Source of the DNA: a virus
Reading direction: 5' to 3' (one strand)
Length of the DNA stretch: 20,961 nucleotides
IMG/VR virus record: IMGVR_UViG_3300023179_000599
Location: 1-20,961 of that record
In this document: one piece after another, positions 5,220-13,105 of the stretch
Numbering within the stretch: position 1 is the stretch's first letter
How the letters are laid out: each line of letters starts with the position of its first letter
Made by a program: the position numbers and the translations under genes
The notes under the pieces: model-generated
Database searches by the model: none
What the model was told of the DNA's origin: nothing
The model's input: the letters and a program-made list of their open reading frames with translations, nothing else

Positions 5220-7260
5220 AGACCCTATCTCCCAAGTATCTGGGCTTAATGCAGGTCTAGATAATACTGTAAAAAAATTAGGTTCTATAGAATCGGCATT
5301 AAAAAGATTAAGTGGACTTGCTGGTACCACTTTAAAAACTGTAACATCAATCTTAACTCCAAGTGTTGGTCAAGGACCTAATCTTGGTTTAGGAACTAAC
5401 AACGCTCAGTTTACTAATGGAACTGGTGGCAGCCAAGGCGGGATGATGCCATGGCTATACACTAAAAGGGGTGCTGCTGGTGTTGGAGGAGTTCAATTTG
5501 GACTAGGTGTTGCTAGCGGAATGTACGAAGCAGTTCCAGATCTTGGAACAACTATTGCTCGTGCATCTGGTTTCTATACTGCATCACTTCGTAGTGCTGG
5601 AGCCATGAATCGTGCTGGATTAGCACGAGCCACATTTGGTGCTTTGGGTGGAGGAATTACAGGTCCTGGTGAAGATGCAGCAGCCGCTGCAATGCTTATC
5701 CAGGGGTATGGGTACATGCCAGGTAGTGCCGATTTTACTAGAGCAATGCGAGAAGTTGGTGGTGCTGCTCGTTATTTAGGTATGCCAAATGCTACTGCTG
5801 CTCAAGCCATAGGTGGATTGCACACTGGTGCGATGGGTGGAAATCTTTATCAATACGGTATTAGTACATTTGATCCAAGAACTGGCAAAGCCAGATCTAC
5901 TGGAGATATTGCTAGACAACTCTTTGACAGAATGACACAAGGCAGAGAAGTAACTGCTGAACAAATGGCTTTATCTTTGCGTGAAGGTTTTGCGGGACAA
6001 TCATTAAGAGCATTAGGTTTTTCTCAAGCACAACAAGAAATATTTGGAACCATGTTAACAAACATGGCTGCGGGTAAAAGAAATATTGATTTAGAAAATG
6101 CACCATTTAATCTTGAAAATCCATTAAATGCACAAATGAGAATTGCCACATCAATGACATCATTGATGGAGCGTGGCACAGAGCCAATGATTGAAGGGTT
6201 TAATAATGCAGCAACTGCAGCGGCTGCATTAAATGCACAGTTAGAGAGATTGCCTGACGGATTCTTTAAGATGAAAGGATTTGTTCAAGGATTTTCTAAT
6301 ACACCTGGCGGATCTCTTGTTAGTGGAGTTGCTGGAGGAATTGCTGCAGGAGTATCTACAGTTGCAATAGCCGCTGGTGCAAGAAAAGCAATGGCTGCTA
6401 TGGCTGCAAAAAGTGCAGCAAGTGTACTTACATCGGGAGGTGCTGCGGCAGCAGGAACTGCTGCTAAGGTCGGAATATCAGCGTTAGGAAGATCGGTCCC
6501 AATTTTAGGTGGTGGATTATCAGCGGCAACTGGACAAGGTTTCTTAAGCACCGTTGGTATAGGCGCTGCTGCTGGTGGAGTTGGTGGAGCATTTCTTGGT
6601 GGAGTTGGTGCAGTACCTGGTGCAATTGCTGGTGGAGTTTTGTCTGGGCTTGGATGGTTAGGAGCAAAGGCACTTGGAAGTATGTTTGGTACACCAGCCA
6701 ATGCAGCCCAAACATCTCAAACAGGAACACAAATGACCGCTGGGATGGATCCTGGTTTAGTGCAAACTTTACAAAATGCTGGGTTTAGCGGAGCATCTTT
6801 AAACACAGCCTATGGAATTGTAAAAGCCGAATCAGGTGGAAGAGCAGGGGCGTATAACCCAACTGGCATGGATGATTCTTATGGATTATTTCAAATTAAT
6901 ATGGAGAATAATGATCCTAGAAATCCTAATATGGGAGTAAAACGTAATGAGGCTTATTTAAAGAAATATAAATCTATAGGTTACACAGGGCCTGAAAGTC
7001 TTCTTGATCCAAATATAAATGCAAAAATTGCTTATGATATTTCAAAAGGCGGAACAAACTTTAATCCATGGACCACATATACTAGTGGTAAGTATTTACA
7101 ACACACTTCTGGTACTGCTTCGGCTAGTATGGGTAATAAAACAGTTAATATAACTGTAAATTTAGCAAACGCATCAGTAAATGAAGCAAACAATTTGGCT
7201 AAAAAAGTAAAGCAAATTTTATTAGAAGACAAAGATCTTCAAGCGATGGGGAGTAAATAA
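5212..7260 (+). CDS. Tail tape measure protein with lytic transglycosylase domain
   Basis: A 682-residue protein from GTG 5212, with AAAGGA six bases upstream. The N-terminal 40 residues are an amphipathic coiled-coil-like stretch. The middle is alanine/glycine-rich with hydrophobic segments at about 365-400 and 440-490, typical of tape measures that insert into the host membrane. Residues about 520-625 form an SLT/lysozyme-like domain with catalytic-type glutamate E540 in KAESGG and the S556-Y-G-L-F-Q-I-N motif, then NAKIAYDIS. It sets tail length and helps the tail tip cross peptidoglycan. Using the usual scale of roughly 0.15 nm per residue, the tail would be about 100 nm, short for a myovirus. 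The last 40 residues form a further helix. Stop and next start overlap (TAATG). Confidence 0.9.
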   Translation: MAKDPISQVSGLNAGLDNTVKKLGSIESALKRLSGLAGTTLKTVTSILTPSVGQGPNLGLGTNNAQFTNGTGGSQGGMMPWLYTKRGAAGVGGVQFGLGVASGMYEAVPDLGTTIARASGFYTASLRSAGAMNRAGLARATFGALGGGITGPGEDAAAAAMLIQGYGYMPGSADFTRAMREVGGAARYLGMPNATAAQAIGGLHTGAMGGNLYQYGISTFDPRTGKARSTGDIARQLFDRMTQGREVTAEQMALSLREGFAGQSLRALGFSQAQQEIFGTMLTNMAAGKRNIDLENAPFNLENPLNAQMRIATSMTSLMERGTEPMIEGFNNAATAAAALNAQLERLPDGFFKMKGFVQGFSNTPGGSLVSGVAGGIAAGVSTVAIAAGARKAMAAMAAKSAASVLTSGGAAAAGTAAKVGISALGRSVPILGGGLSAATGQGFLSTVGIGAAAGGVGGAFLGGVGAVPGAIAGGVLSGLGWLGAKALGSMFGTPANAAQTSQTGTQMTAGMDPGLVQTLQNAGFSGASLNTAYGIVKAESGGRAGAYNPTGMDDSYGLFQINMENNDPRNPNMGVKRNEAYLKKYKSIGYTGPESLLDPNINAKIAYDISKGGTNFNPWTTYTSGKYLQHTSGTASASMGNKTVNITVNLANASVNEANNLAKKVKQILLEDKDLQAMGSK

Positions 7261-8630
7261 TGGCTGGTAGATTAATAACTAGTGGTCCAAATAAATACTC
7301 TAGACCAGGTTATGCTTTAACTACAGAACAAATTATTTCTAATGTTCAAAATGAACAACAAAGAGTTAATGAAGAAAAAAAGACACAAGCCGAAAAAGCA
7401 AAACAACAAAAACAATTAACAGAAGCAGTGTTTGAGTTTGATGTATTAACAAAAGCAAGAAAAGCACGATACGTAGAACTTGCTGGATTAGAACAAACCT
7501 TAAGAAATTTATACACTTCTTATGGTCCACCTCCATATACTTCAGGTGAACAAGCCAACTTAAATACGGCTATAGGAAATATAAATTCAATGAAATCAGC
7601 AATTGCAACACTTACAACTAGAATAAATACTGCTGAAACTTTAAAAAAGTCAATTCAAAATCAATTAATCTCAGCGTCTGTTGCTTCTGCTAAAAAAGAA
7701 TTTGAAACAAGAAAGCCTGTAGTTAACCCAAAAACTAAAACAACAAATAAAAAAAGTATAACTAAACCAATAACAGGTGCTACTGAAGATCCAAAACGAG
7801 ATGGAAATCCTCCCCTACCTTTCTATACTTATAACGCACCAATGGTTAGATCTGCATATTTTAGAAATGAAGGACCCCAAAGTGATACAACCTTAAGAGG
7901 AATATCAGATGCAGGTAATTATTCTGATGCTAAAAATATGTACACGCCAGTAAAATACGACCCAATTACTAAACTAGTTCTTGAGGCTGCTCCTGCTGCA
8001 AAAGGCACTATACAAATGTCTCGTAGTAGATTAGATAACACTCAATTTTATAATAAAAAGAAAGACTCAATCATTGATCCAACTATGTATGGTTTTAAAT
8101 TTTTATACAATCCAACTGAAGTAAGTATGGGTTGGGGAATTGCTGAAGGATTTAACCCAGAGGTTATACAGAGTGGTGCTGATGGCGGTATAACTCCTAT
8201 TGGTGCAGGTTTAAATCAAAGTACTGTAGATTTTACTTTATTATTAAATAGAATTGGCGACATGACTTATTTAGATTCTAATGGATTTATAACTGGTGCA
8301 GACAATCCTTATCCAGGAAACTTTAATAAACTAGAAGATTTAAAAATGATTTATAAAAAAGGTACTATGTATGATTTAGAGTATTTGTTTAGAACAATAA
8401 ATGGACCAAATGCAACTTATACATCTAGTTTAAATGATAGAACTGCAGATAGAGGTTACTTAACAGGTGCTCAAGTAGAACTTCACTTAGGTGATGGACT
8501 TAGATACTTAGTAAGAATAGGTTCTATAAATATAAATCACACTGTATTTAATGACAGAATGGTTCCTATTCTTTCTAATGTACAAATTAGTTGTCACAGA
8601 TTCTACGATCCTCCAGAAATAAAGGACTAA
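7260..8630 (+). CDS. Baseplate hub / tube-initiator-like protein with N-terminal coiled coil
   Basis: A 456-residue protein. Residues about 25-150 are a long charged coiled coil rich in Q, E, K and A. Residues about 150-260 are a low-complexity linker with proline. The C-terminal 190 residues contain KFLYNPTEVSMGWG, STVDFTLLLNRI, YDLEYLFRTING and VRIGSININHTVFNDRMVP. These resemble the tube/LysM-partner fold of contractile systems ('NPTE...', 'DFTLLLNR', 'HT.FN..MVP'), which caps or initiates the tube. It lies directly after the tape measure and before the LysM-like gene, the usual place for a hub component. Arginine is mostly AGA. The exact T4 counterpart (gp48/gp54-like) is uncertain. Confidence 0.7.
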   Translation: MAGRLITSGPNKYSRPGYALTTEQIISNVQNEQQRVNEEKKTQAEKAKQQKQLTEAVFEFDVLTKARKARYVELAGLEQTLRNLYTSYGPPPYTSGEQANLNTAIGNINSMKSAIATLTTRINTAETLKKSIQNQLISASVASAKKEFETRKPVVNPKTKTTNKKSITKPITGATEDPKRDGNPPLPFYTYNAPMVRSAYFRNEGPQSDTTLRGISDAGNYSDAKNMYTPVKYDPITKLVLEAAPAAKGTIQMSRSRLDNTQFYNKKKDSIIDPTMYGFKFLYNPTEVSMGWGIAEGFNPEVIQSGADGGITPIGAGLNQSTVDFTLLLNRIGDMTYLDSNGFITGADNPYPGNFNKLEDLKMIYKKGTMYDLEYLFRTINGPNATYTSSLNDRTADRGYLTGAQVELHLGDGLRYLVRIGSININHTVFNDRMVPILSNVQISCHRFYDPPEIKD

Positions 8631-8632
8631 CA

Positions 8633-8908
8633 ATGATTTTTTTAGATAGCAGATATGTGGATGGAACCCTTTTTAAGGCTTGGCATGCAAGAAAACAAGA
8701 ATATCATTTAACAGTTTTTAGAACCTATCCAGATTATTTACAGAGTTACTTTGTTTATGAATGGGTTGAAACTGATAGGTTAGATGTTTTATCAACTAAA
8801 TTTTTAGGAAACCCTGGTTTATGGTGGCAAATTTTAGATATGAATCCAGAAATTATTGATCCAAATTCTATTGAACCAGGAACACAGTTGAGGATTCCAA
8901 ATGCTTAA
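8633..8908 (+). CDS. LysM-containing baseplate wedge protein (gp53-like)
   Basis: A 91-residue protein. I chose ATG 8633 because AAAGGA (8621-8626) lies six bases upstream; a frame-open start at 8591 would sit inside the previous gene with no ribosome site. The N-terminal half (FLDSRYVDGTLFKAWHARK and RTYPDYLQSYFVYEW) precedes a LysM-type end: DRLDVLSTKFLGNPGLWWQI, NPEIIDPNSIEPGTQLRIP. The pattern 'D-L-S-x-K-F-G-N-P-W-W-I...I-P-G-T-x-L-x-I-P' is typical of T4 gp53 and related baseplate LysM proteins. It probably clamps wedges to the hub and is not an enzyme. Its stop overlaps the next ATG by eight bases. Confidence 0.85.
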   Translation: MIFLDSRYVDGTLFKAWHARKQEYHLTVFRTYPDYLQSYFVYEWVETDRLDVLSTKFLGNPGLWWQILDMNPEIIDPNSIEPGTQLRIPNA

Positions 8909-10148
8909 TCCTGGATTGCAGAACAGACTTAGTAACTCTTTTAAAGTTTTATATCCCGACTTTCCTTCTGTAACATTACTACCAAGAAGTATTACTCTTC
9001 ATCAAGAAATGGGTAAACACGATGTTGTAGAAATTAGGTATAGAAATTTTACCTCTTTTATTTATAAAGTTTTAAAAACTGGAGTTCCTGTTGAAGTTAC
9101 TTGGAAAAACGATAAAGTTTCTGGAATTTTTAGAGGATATGTAACAGCAGTTTCTTTTCCAGTTAGATTTGCACAATATAGTGAATTAAAAGTAGTTTGT
9201 ATAGGAGCATCTTACCCACTAAAAGAACAAGCATCTAAAGTATGGATAAACAAAACTGCTCCACAAATTGCAATTGATATTGCTAAAAAGTTTAAATTAA
9301 GACCAATGGTTACTTCACATCCAACTATATTTACTCAACAATCTTTGGCTGGTCAATCTTACTGGGAAAAGTTAAATAGTTTGGCAAATCAAATTGGTTA
9401 TGGTGTACAGGTTTCTGGAACAGAACTACATTTTCACCCTATAGATAAAATGATAAATCAATTTATGACTGTAATTCCTGTATTAGAATTTAAAGATTTT
9501 TTAACTTCTCCTTCGAATTACTATAGTGCTCCAACTTTAGACATGTTTGAAAGTAAACTTGGAGATTATATTGAAGGTGGAGAGTATCAAAGAACAACTA
9601 ATTTAGTCACTGGAGTAGATCCAATAACAGGAAAAGTTTATTCATCAAAAACTTCTCCTAGTAAATTAGGAAAATCTTTAAGAAATAAACCCAAAGATCC
9701 TTTATTTTTAAAAAATAAAACACAAGTTGTTGTAAACAGTAACTCTATGGCTAGATCTTTGTCTGAAGCGGCATCTCATTTAGGTCGTTTTACTATTCCT
9801 GCAGTAGGAATTAGTCAAGGAGATCCTCGAATTGCTCCTTGGAGAACTGTTGAGATTAGAGGCACTGGAGAACTAAATAATGGGTTTTGGATTATAAAAA
9901 AGGCTGAGCACTATCTACATGCTGATGGGCGTTATCAAGTTGAGTTTTCGTGTTTAACTGATGGTATAGGTAGTAATAAGCCAAGTGCCTTTAGGCCGTC
10001 TAGTGCTGGAACAGTTCCTACTAGAAATTTAAAAACATCTCAAGCCAATAGAAAAGCAACTTCTACTACACTAAGTTCTAAGTCACCGCTAGTTTCTCAA
10101 GGTTCTGCGGGTTACAAAGTTACTCCTAGAAAATGGAAAGGTAAATAA
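8901..10148 (+). CDS. Baseplate hub protein (gp27 / gpD-like)
   Basis: A 415-residue protein whose ATG lies in the stop region of the LysM gene. The N-terminal domain (PRSITLHQEMGKHDVVEIRY...GVPVEVTWKNDKVSGIFRGYVTAV) is the first hub barrel of gp27/gpD/VgrG-type proteins. It is followed by KTAPQIAIDIAKKFKLR and SYWEKLNSLANQIGYGVQV, the 'w..l..la...g' helix of the same family. A later barrel includes RIAPWRTVEIRGTG and GFWIIKKAEHYLHADGRYQV. The C-terminal 60 residues are a serine/threonine/lysine-rich tail (about 360-415) with no visible motif. It should form the trimeric hub between tail tube and spike. The gene ends in TAATG with the gp25-like gene. Confidence 0.87.
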   Translation: MLNPGLQNRLSNSFKVLYPDFPSVTLLPRSITLHQEMGKHDVVEIRYRNFTSFIYKVLKTGVPVEVTWKNDKVSGIFRGYVTAVSFPVRFAQYSELKVVCIGASYPLKEQASKVWINKTAPQIAIDIAKKFKLRPMVTSHPTIFTQQSLAGQSYWEKLNSLANQIGYGVQVSGTELHFHPIDKMINQFMTVIPVLEFKDFLTSPSNYYSAPTLDMFESKLGDYIEGGEYQRTTNLVTGVDPITGKVYSSKTSPSKLGKSLRNKPKDPLFLKNKTQVVVNSNSMARSLSEAASHLGRFTIPAVGISQGDPRIAPWRTVEIRGTGELNNGFWIIKKAEHYLHADGRYQVEFSCLTDGIGSNKPSAFRPSSAGTVPTRNLKTSQANRKATSTTLSSKSPLVSQGSAGYKVTPRKWKGK

Positions 10149-10549
10149 TGTCTGAAAAAGCAATTTCTCTTCCTTTTTTAATTGATCCTTATGGCCGAGT
10201 TTCTGTTACACAATCTCAATCAAAAATTTGGTCTGACAAAGTTAAATCTGTTTTAGGAACAACTTTACGTGAAAGAGTTATGAGACCTAATTTTGGAACC
10301 TTGATTGCTTATTCATTATTTAATACTGAAACCAGCGCTAGTGCTGAAATAGAGTCAGAGGTTAGTAAAGCATTTACAGAACAATTACCTTTACTTACTT
10401 TAGAAAAAGTAAATGTAACCAGTGATTTATATAATAATGTATTAAAAATAGAAGTAATTTATGGATTACCAAACAGCGAAATAGTAAGTACCGTCGTTGG
10501 ATTGGTTCTTGTTCAAGGTACTAAACCAATTTATGAGGAGTTACTATGA
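10148..10549 (+). CDS. Baseplate wedge protein (gp25 / gpW-like)
   Basis: A 133-residue protein, the usual length for gp25-like lysozyme-fold wedge proteins. Key features are LPFLIDPYGRV at the N-terminus, KSVLGTTLRERVMRPNFGT in the middle (the 'E-R-x-M-R-P-x-F-G' signature) and a C-terminal strand VLKIEVIYGLP. The fold has no lysozyme activity in known members. It forms the inner baseplate wedge with the gpJ/gp6-like protein encoded next. The ATG overlaps the hub stop and its TGA overlaps the next ATG, so three baseplate genes are translationally linked. Confidence 0.93.
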   Translation: MSEKAISLPFLIDPYGRVSVTQSQSKIWSDKVKSVLGTTLRERVMRPNFGTLIAYSLFNTETSASAEIESEVSKAFTEQLPLLTLEKVNVTSDLYNNVLKIEVIYGLPNSEIVSTVVGLVLVQGTKPIYEELL

Positions 10550-12105
10550 CAATAGCGCCAGTATCTAATATTCCAATATCAGTAGATTACACAGGAAGAG
10601 ACTACTATTCTCTTCGAGATGCGTTAATTGCCAGAATTCAAACACGAATTCCAGAATGGACTGCTTCTGATCCAGCAGATTTTGGAGTTGCACTAGTTGA
10701 GGCCTTTGCTTATATGGGAGATTTAGTTTCTTATTATATAGATAGAATTGCTAATGAAGCATTTTTAGCAACAGCCACTCAACGAGATAGTATTTTAAAT
10801 ATTGCTTTAACTTATGGTTATATACCTGCAGGATACAGAGCAGCAACTGTTGATGTTAAATTTACAAATTCATCTGAAAGTGCAGTAACAATTCCTGCTG
10901 GTACAGTATTGACTGGAAATGTTGTTATTGAAGATACCGTTGAAACAGTTTACTTTACAACAGATGCTGAAGCCGTGGTTGATGCTATTGATGGAGAGAC
11001 TCCTGGAGAATACACCGTTAGTGCAAGTGAAGGAAGATCTGTAACTCTTGTAGGAGACGATGTAACAATATATGGAGAATTAGTTGGCACATCTGATGGT
11101 TCTCCTAATATGTCATTTGAATTAGGTGAAACTCCTGTAGTTGATGGGTCGCTAGAAGTATTTGTACAAGATGGAGATATATTTTCTAAATGGACTCCTG
11201 TGCAATATCTATTAGATTTTGGACCAACTAATTTAATTTATTCAATATTTTCTAATGCTGACAATGTTGTTTCAATTAAATTTGGTGACGGAGTATCTGG
11301 AGCGATTCCAACTAATTACTCAGAAATAAGAGTTAGATATACTGTTGGAGGTGGTTCTATTGGAAATATTGCTGCTGCTACATTAGATACTATTGATTAT
11401 ATTCCAAATTTATCTGAAGGAGAAGTAACTGCAATTCAAGGAGCAATTACTGTAACAAATGAAACTACTGGATTAGGCGGTTCAGATCCTGAAAGTAATG
11501 AACAGATTCGTATAGCAGCACCATCATCTTTACGCTCTGGAAATAGAGCAGTAACTTTAAAAGATTTTTCAGATCTTGCTATTTCAGTAAGTGGAGTTGG
11601 AAAAGCAAATGCTACAGCAAATGTTTGGACATCTGTAACGCTTTATATTGCGCCAACAAGAACTGCAGAAGATACAGATCTTGCTCCTGGATTAGATGAT
11701 AACGGAGATCCTACTGCAGAATATGACAGACTTAAAACAGATGTTGCTGAATATCTTGCCGATAAAACTTTAATAGGAACTACAGTAACCATAGAAACTC
11801 CAACTTACGTTGATGCTGTAGTAACTATTGAATACACAAAACTAGAAACATATACCACTCTTGAAGCAGAAGAAAATATAAAAAATGCTTTGCTTACTGG
11901 ATTTGGTTATATAAACATGAATTTTCAAGACAAGATATATCCAAGAGATGTTGAGTTTGTTATTCAACAAGCCCCAGGTATTGAAACTGTTACAGTTACT
12001 GCTCTGTATGAATTTGGAGACAGTGTTGCTCTTACAACTCTAATTGGAGATGCTGATGAAATTTTCCGTTTCCAAGAAGAGAACATCAATCTTAGTGAGA
12101 TCTAA
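10546..12105 (+). CDS. Baseplate wedge protein J-like (gp6/gp47 family)
   Basis: A 519-residue protein with the baseplate-J N-terminus: DYTGRDYYSLRDALIARI, DPADFGVALVEAFAYMGDLV, YYIDRIANEAFL and LNIALTYGYIPAGYRAA. The middle has VSIKFGDGVSGAIPTNYSEI and EIRVRYTVGGGSIGN, then TGLGGSDPESNEQIRIAAPS and RAVTLKDFSDLAISVSGVGK, which are hallmark motifs of the family. The acidic region about 120-190 is an extra beta insertion. It builds the baseplate ring with the gp25-like protein and transmits the signal for sheath contraction. The TAATG junction couples it to the spike gene. Confidence 0.94.
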   Translation: MTIAPVSNIPISVDYTGRDYYSLRDALIARIQTRIPEWTASDPADFGVALVEAFAYMGDLVSYYIDRIANEAFLATATQRDSILNIALTYGYIPAGYRAATVDVKFTNSSESAVTIPAGTVLTGNVVIEDTVETVYFTTDAEAVVDAIDGETPGEYTVSASEGRSVTLVGDDVTIYGELVGTSDGSPNMSFELGETPVVDGSLEVFVQDGDIFSKWTPVQYLLDFGPTNLIYSIFSNADNVVSIKFGDGVSGAIPTNYSEIRVRYTVGGGSIGNIAAATLDTIDYIPNLSEGEVTAIQGAITVTNETTGLGGSDPESNEQIRIAAPSSLRSGNRAVTLKDFSDLAISVSGVGKANATANVWTSVTLYIAPTRTAEDTDLAPGLDDNGDPTAEYDRLKTDVAEYLADKTLIGTTVTIETPTYVDAVVTIEYTKLETYTTLEAEENIKNALLTGFGYINMNFQDKIYPRDVEFVIQQAPGIETVTVTALYEFGDSVALTTLIGDADEIFRFQEENINLSEI

Positions 12106-12578
12106 TGGAATACTATGGAATTTATAGAGGAATAGTAAAAAATAATAGGGATCCAAAAAATCAAAAAAGATTAAAAGTTATTATTCCTCAAATAACAGGT
12201 ACACAAGTAACTGATTGGATTGAAGTTGTTGAGCCATCAAATGTTTCTGTAGATATCCCTGCTGTAGGTCAAGGAGTTTGGGTTGCGTACATTGGTGGCA
12301 ATACTGGCTACCCTGTTTGGTTAGGTTCTTTTGGTAAAAACCAAGGTAAAAATAAAAAAATATTTATTAAACCCTTGGCTAATACGACATCTTTAACAGG
12401 GTTATCTGCTCACATAATTACAACCAAAAAATCTGATGGAACCACGGAAATCGATTTAACCTCCACGATAGTTGCATTAGCCAATAAAGTTAAAACACTA
12501 GAGACTCAAGTAAGTACTCTAAGAACTACTTTGGCAACAAGAACTGCGGGTGGGCACACCCATACCAACAACGGGTAA
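12105..12578 (+). CDS. Baseplate spike protein, OB fold plus coiled coil with His-x-His tip (gp5/gpV-like)
   Basis: A 157-residue protein. Residues about 1-85 are an OB fold: YYGIYRGIVKNNRDPKNQKR, KVIIPQITG, PAVGQGVWVAYIGGNTGYPV and WLGSFG, as in the N-terminus of gp5, gpV and VgrG. Residues about 121-142 carry hydrophobic residues at perfect 3-4 heptad spacing (I, L, V, L, V, L, L), predicting a short trimeric coiled coil. The end is GGHTHTNNG with H151 and H153, the H-x-H pair known to hold an iron ion at the tip of P2 gpV and phi92 gp138 spikes. It should be the membrane-piercing tip on the hub. No lysozyme domain is present; that activity lies in the tape measure. Confidence 0.87.
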   Translation: MEYYGIYRGIVKNNRDPKNQKRLKVIIPQITGTQVTDWIEVVEPSNVSVDIPAVGQGVWVAYIGGNTGYPVWLGSFGKNQGKNKKIFIKPLANTTSLTGLSAHIITTKKSDGTTEIDLTSTIVALANKVKTLETQVSTLRTTLATRTAGGHTHTNNG

Positions 12579-12616
12579 GAGTTAAGACAGTAAATAGATG
12601 GTAAACGAGAGAAAAT

Positions 12617-12630
12617 AGACCGTTAGGTCT
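12617..12630 (+). other. Small hairpin before the fibre gene
   Basis: AGACC (12617-12621) pairs with GGTCT (12626-12630) around GTTA, just before the ribosome site GAGAGGA and GTG 12644. It lies in the 65-base gap between spike and fibre genes and has no T-run. A role in mRNA processing or in modulating initiation is possible but unproven. Confidence 0.3.
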
Positions 12631-12643
12631 GAGAGGAAAATAA

Positions 12644-13093
12644 GTGACTGCATCATATCCATCATCGGTAAGGACTTTTACTACAAAAGTTGACTTTACT
12701 GACACGGTTTTAGCCGAACACGTCAACAGTCTTCAAGAAGAAGTAAACTCAATTCAAGCCAATCTTGGAACTTTTATTAAAACTGGATCTGGTGGCGTTG
12801 GTGTCTATGACTCTGTGACTACGGCATGGAATACATTAAAAGATCGTCTTGCTAATATTGAATATGGATTAACAGATGTTCACACTGCAGTTCCTGCTGG
12901 TGGAACCACTGGACAAGTATTGACTAAATCTACTAATAGTGATTATGTAACTGCTTGGACTACGATTGATGCGTTACCTTCTCAAACAGGAAATAACGGG
13001 TATTACCTAACCACTAATGGAACAACCGCCTCTTGGGCACCTGCAAATACTCAGTCAGATAACTTTAGTCAGTTTTTACTATCTGGTTGTTAA
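12644..13093 (+). CDS. Short tail fibre / appendage protein
   Basis: A 149-residue protein from GTG 12644, with GAGAGGA upstream. The N-terminus YPSSVRTFTTKVDFTDTVLA followed by HVNSLQEEVNSIQANLGT is a pattern I recognise from many uncultured phage fibre proteins, a beta start plus a short coiled coil. The second half has GGTTGQVLTKSTNSDYVTAW and GYYLTTNGTTASWAP, tandem beta units ('G-Q-V-L-T-K-S...W') typical of fibre repeats. It ends in a cysteine, LLSGC. It is probably attached to the baseplate close to the adsorption protein that follows. The receptor is not predictable. Confidence 0.72.
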   Translation: MTASYPSSVRTFTTKVDFTDTVLAEHVNSLQEEVNSIQANLGTFIKTGSGGVGVYDSVTTAWNTLKDRLANIEYGLTDVHTAVPAGGTTGQVLTKSTNSDYVTAWTTIDALPSQTGNNGYYLTTNGTTASWAPANTQSDNFSQFLLSGC

Positions 13094-13105
13094 GGAGCCT
13101 AATTC

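Noticed and set aside
8591-8632. Upstream start for the LysM-like gene
   Set aside because: It lies in the coding end of the hub-like gene with no ribosome site; the ATG at 8633 has AAAGGA at the right distance.
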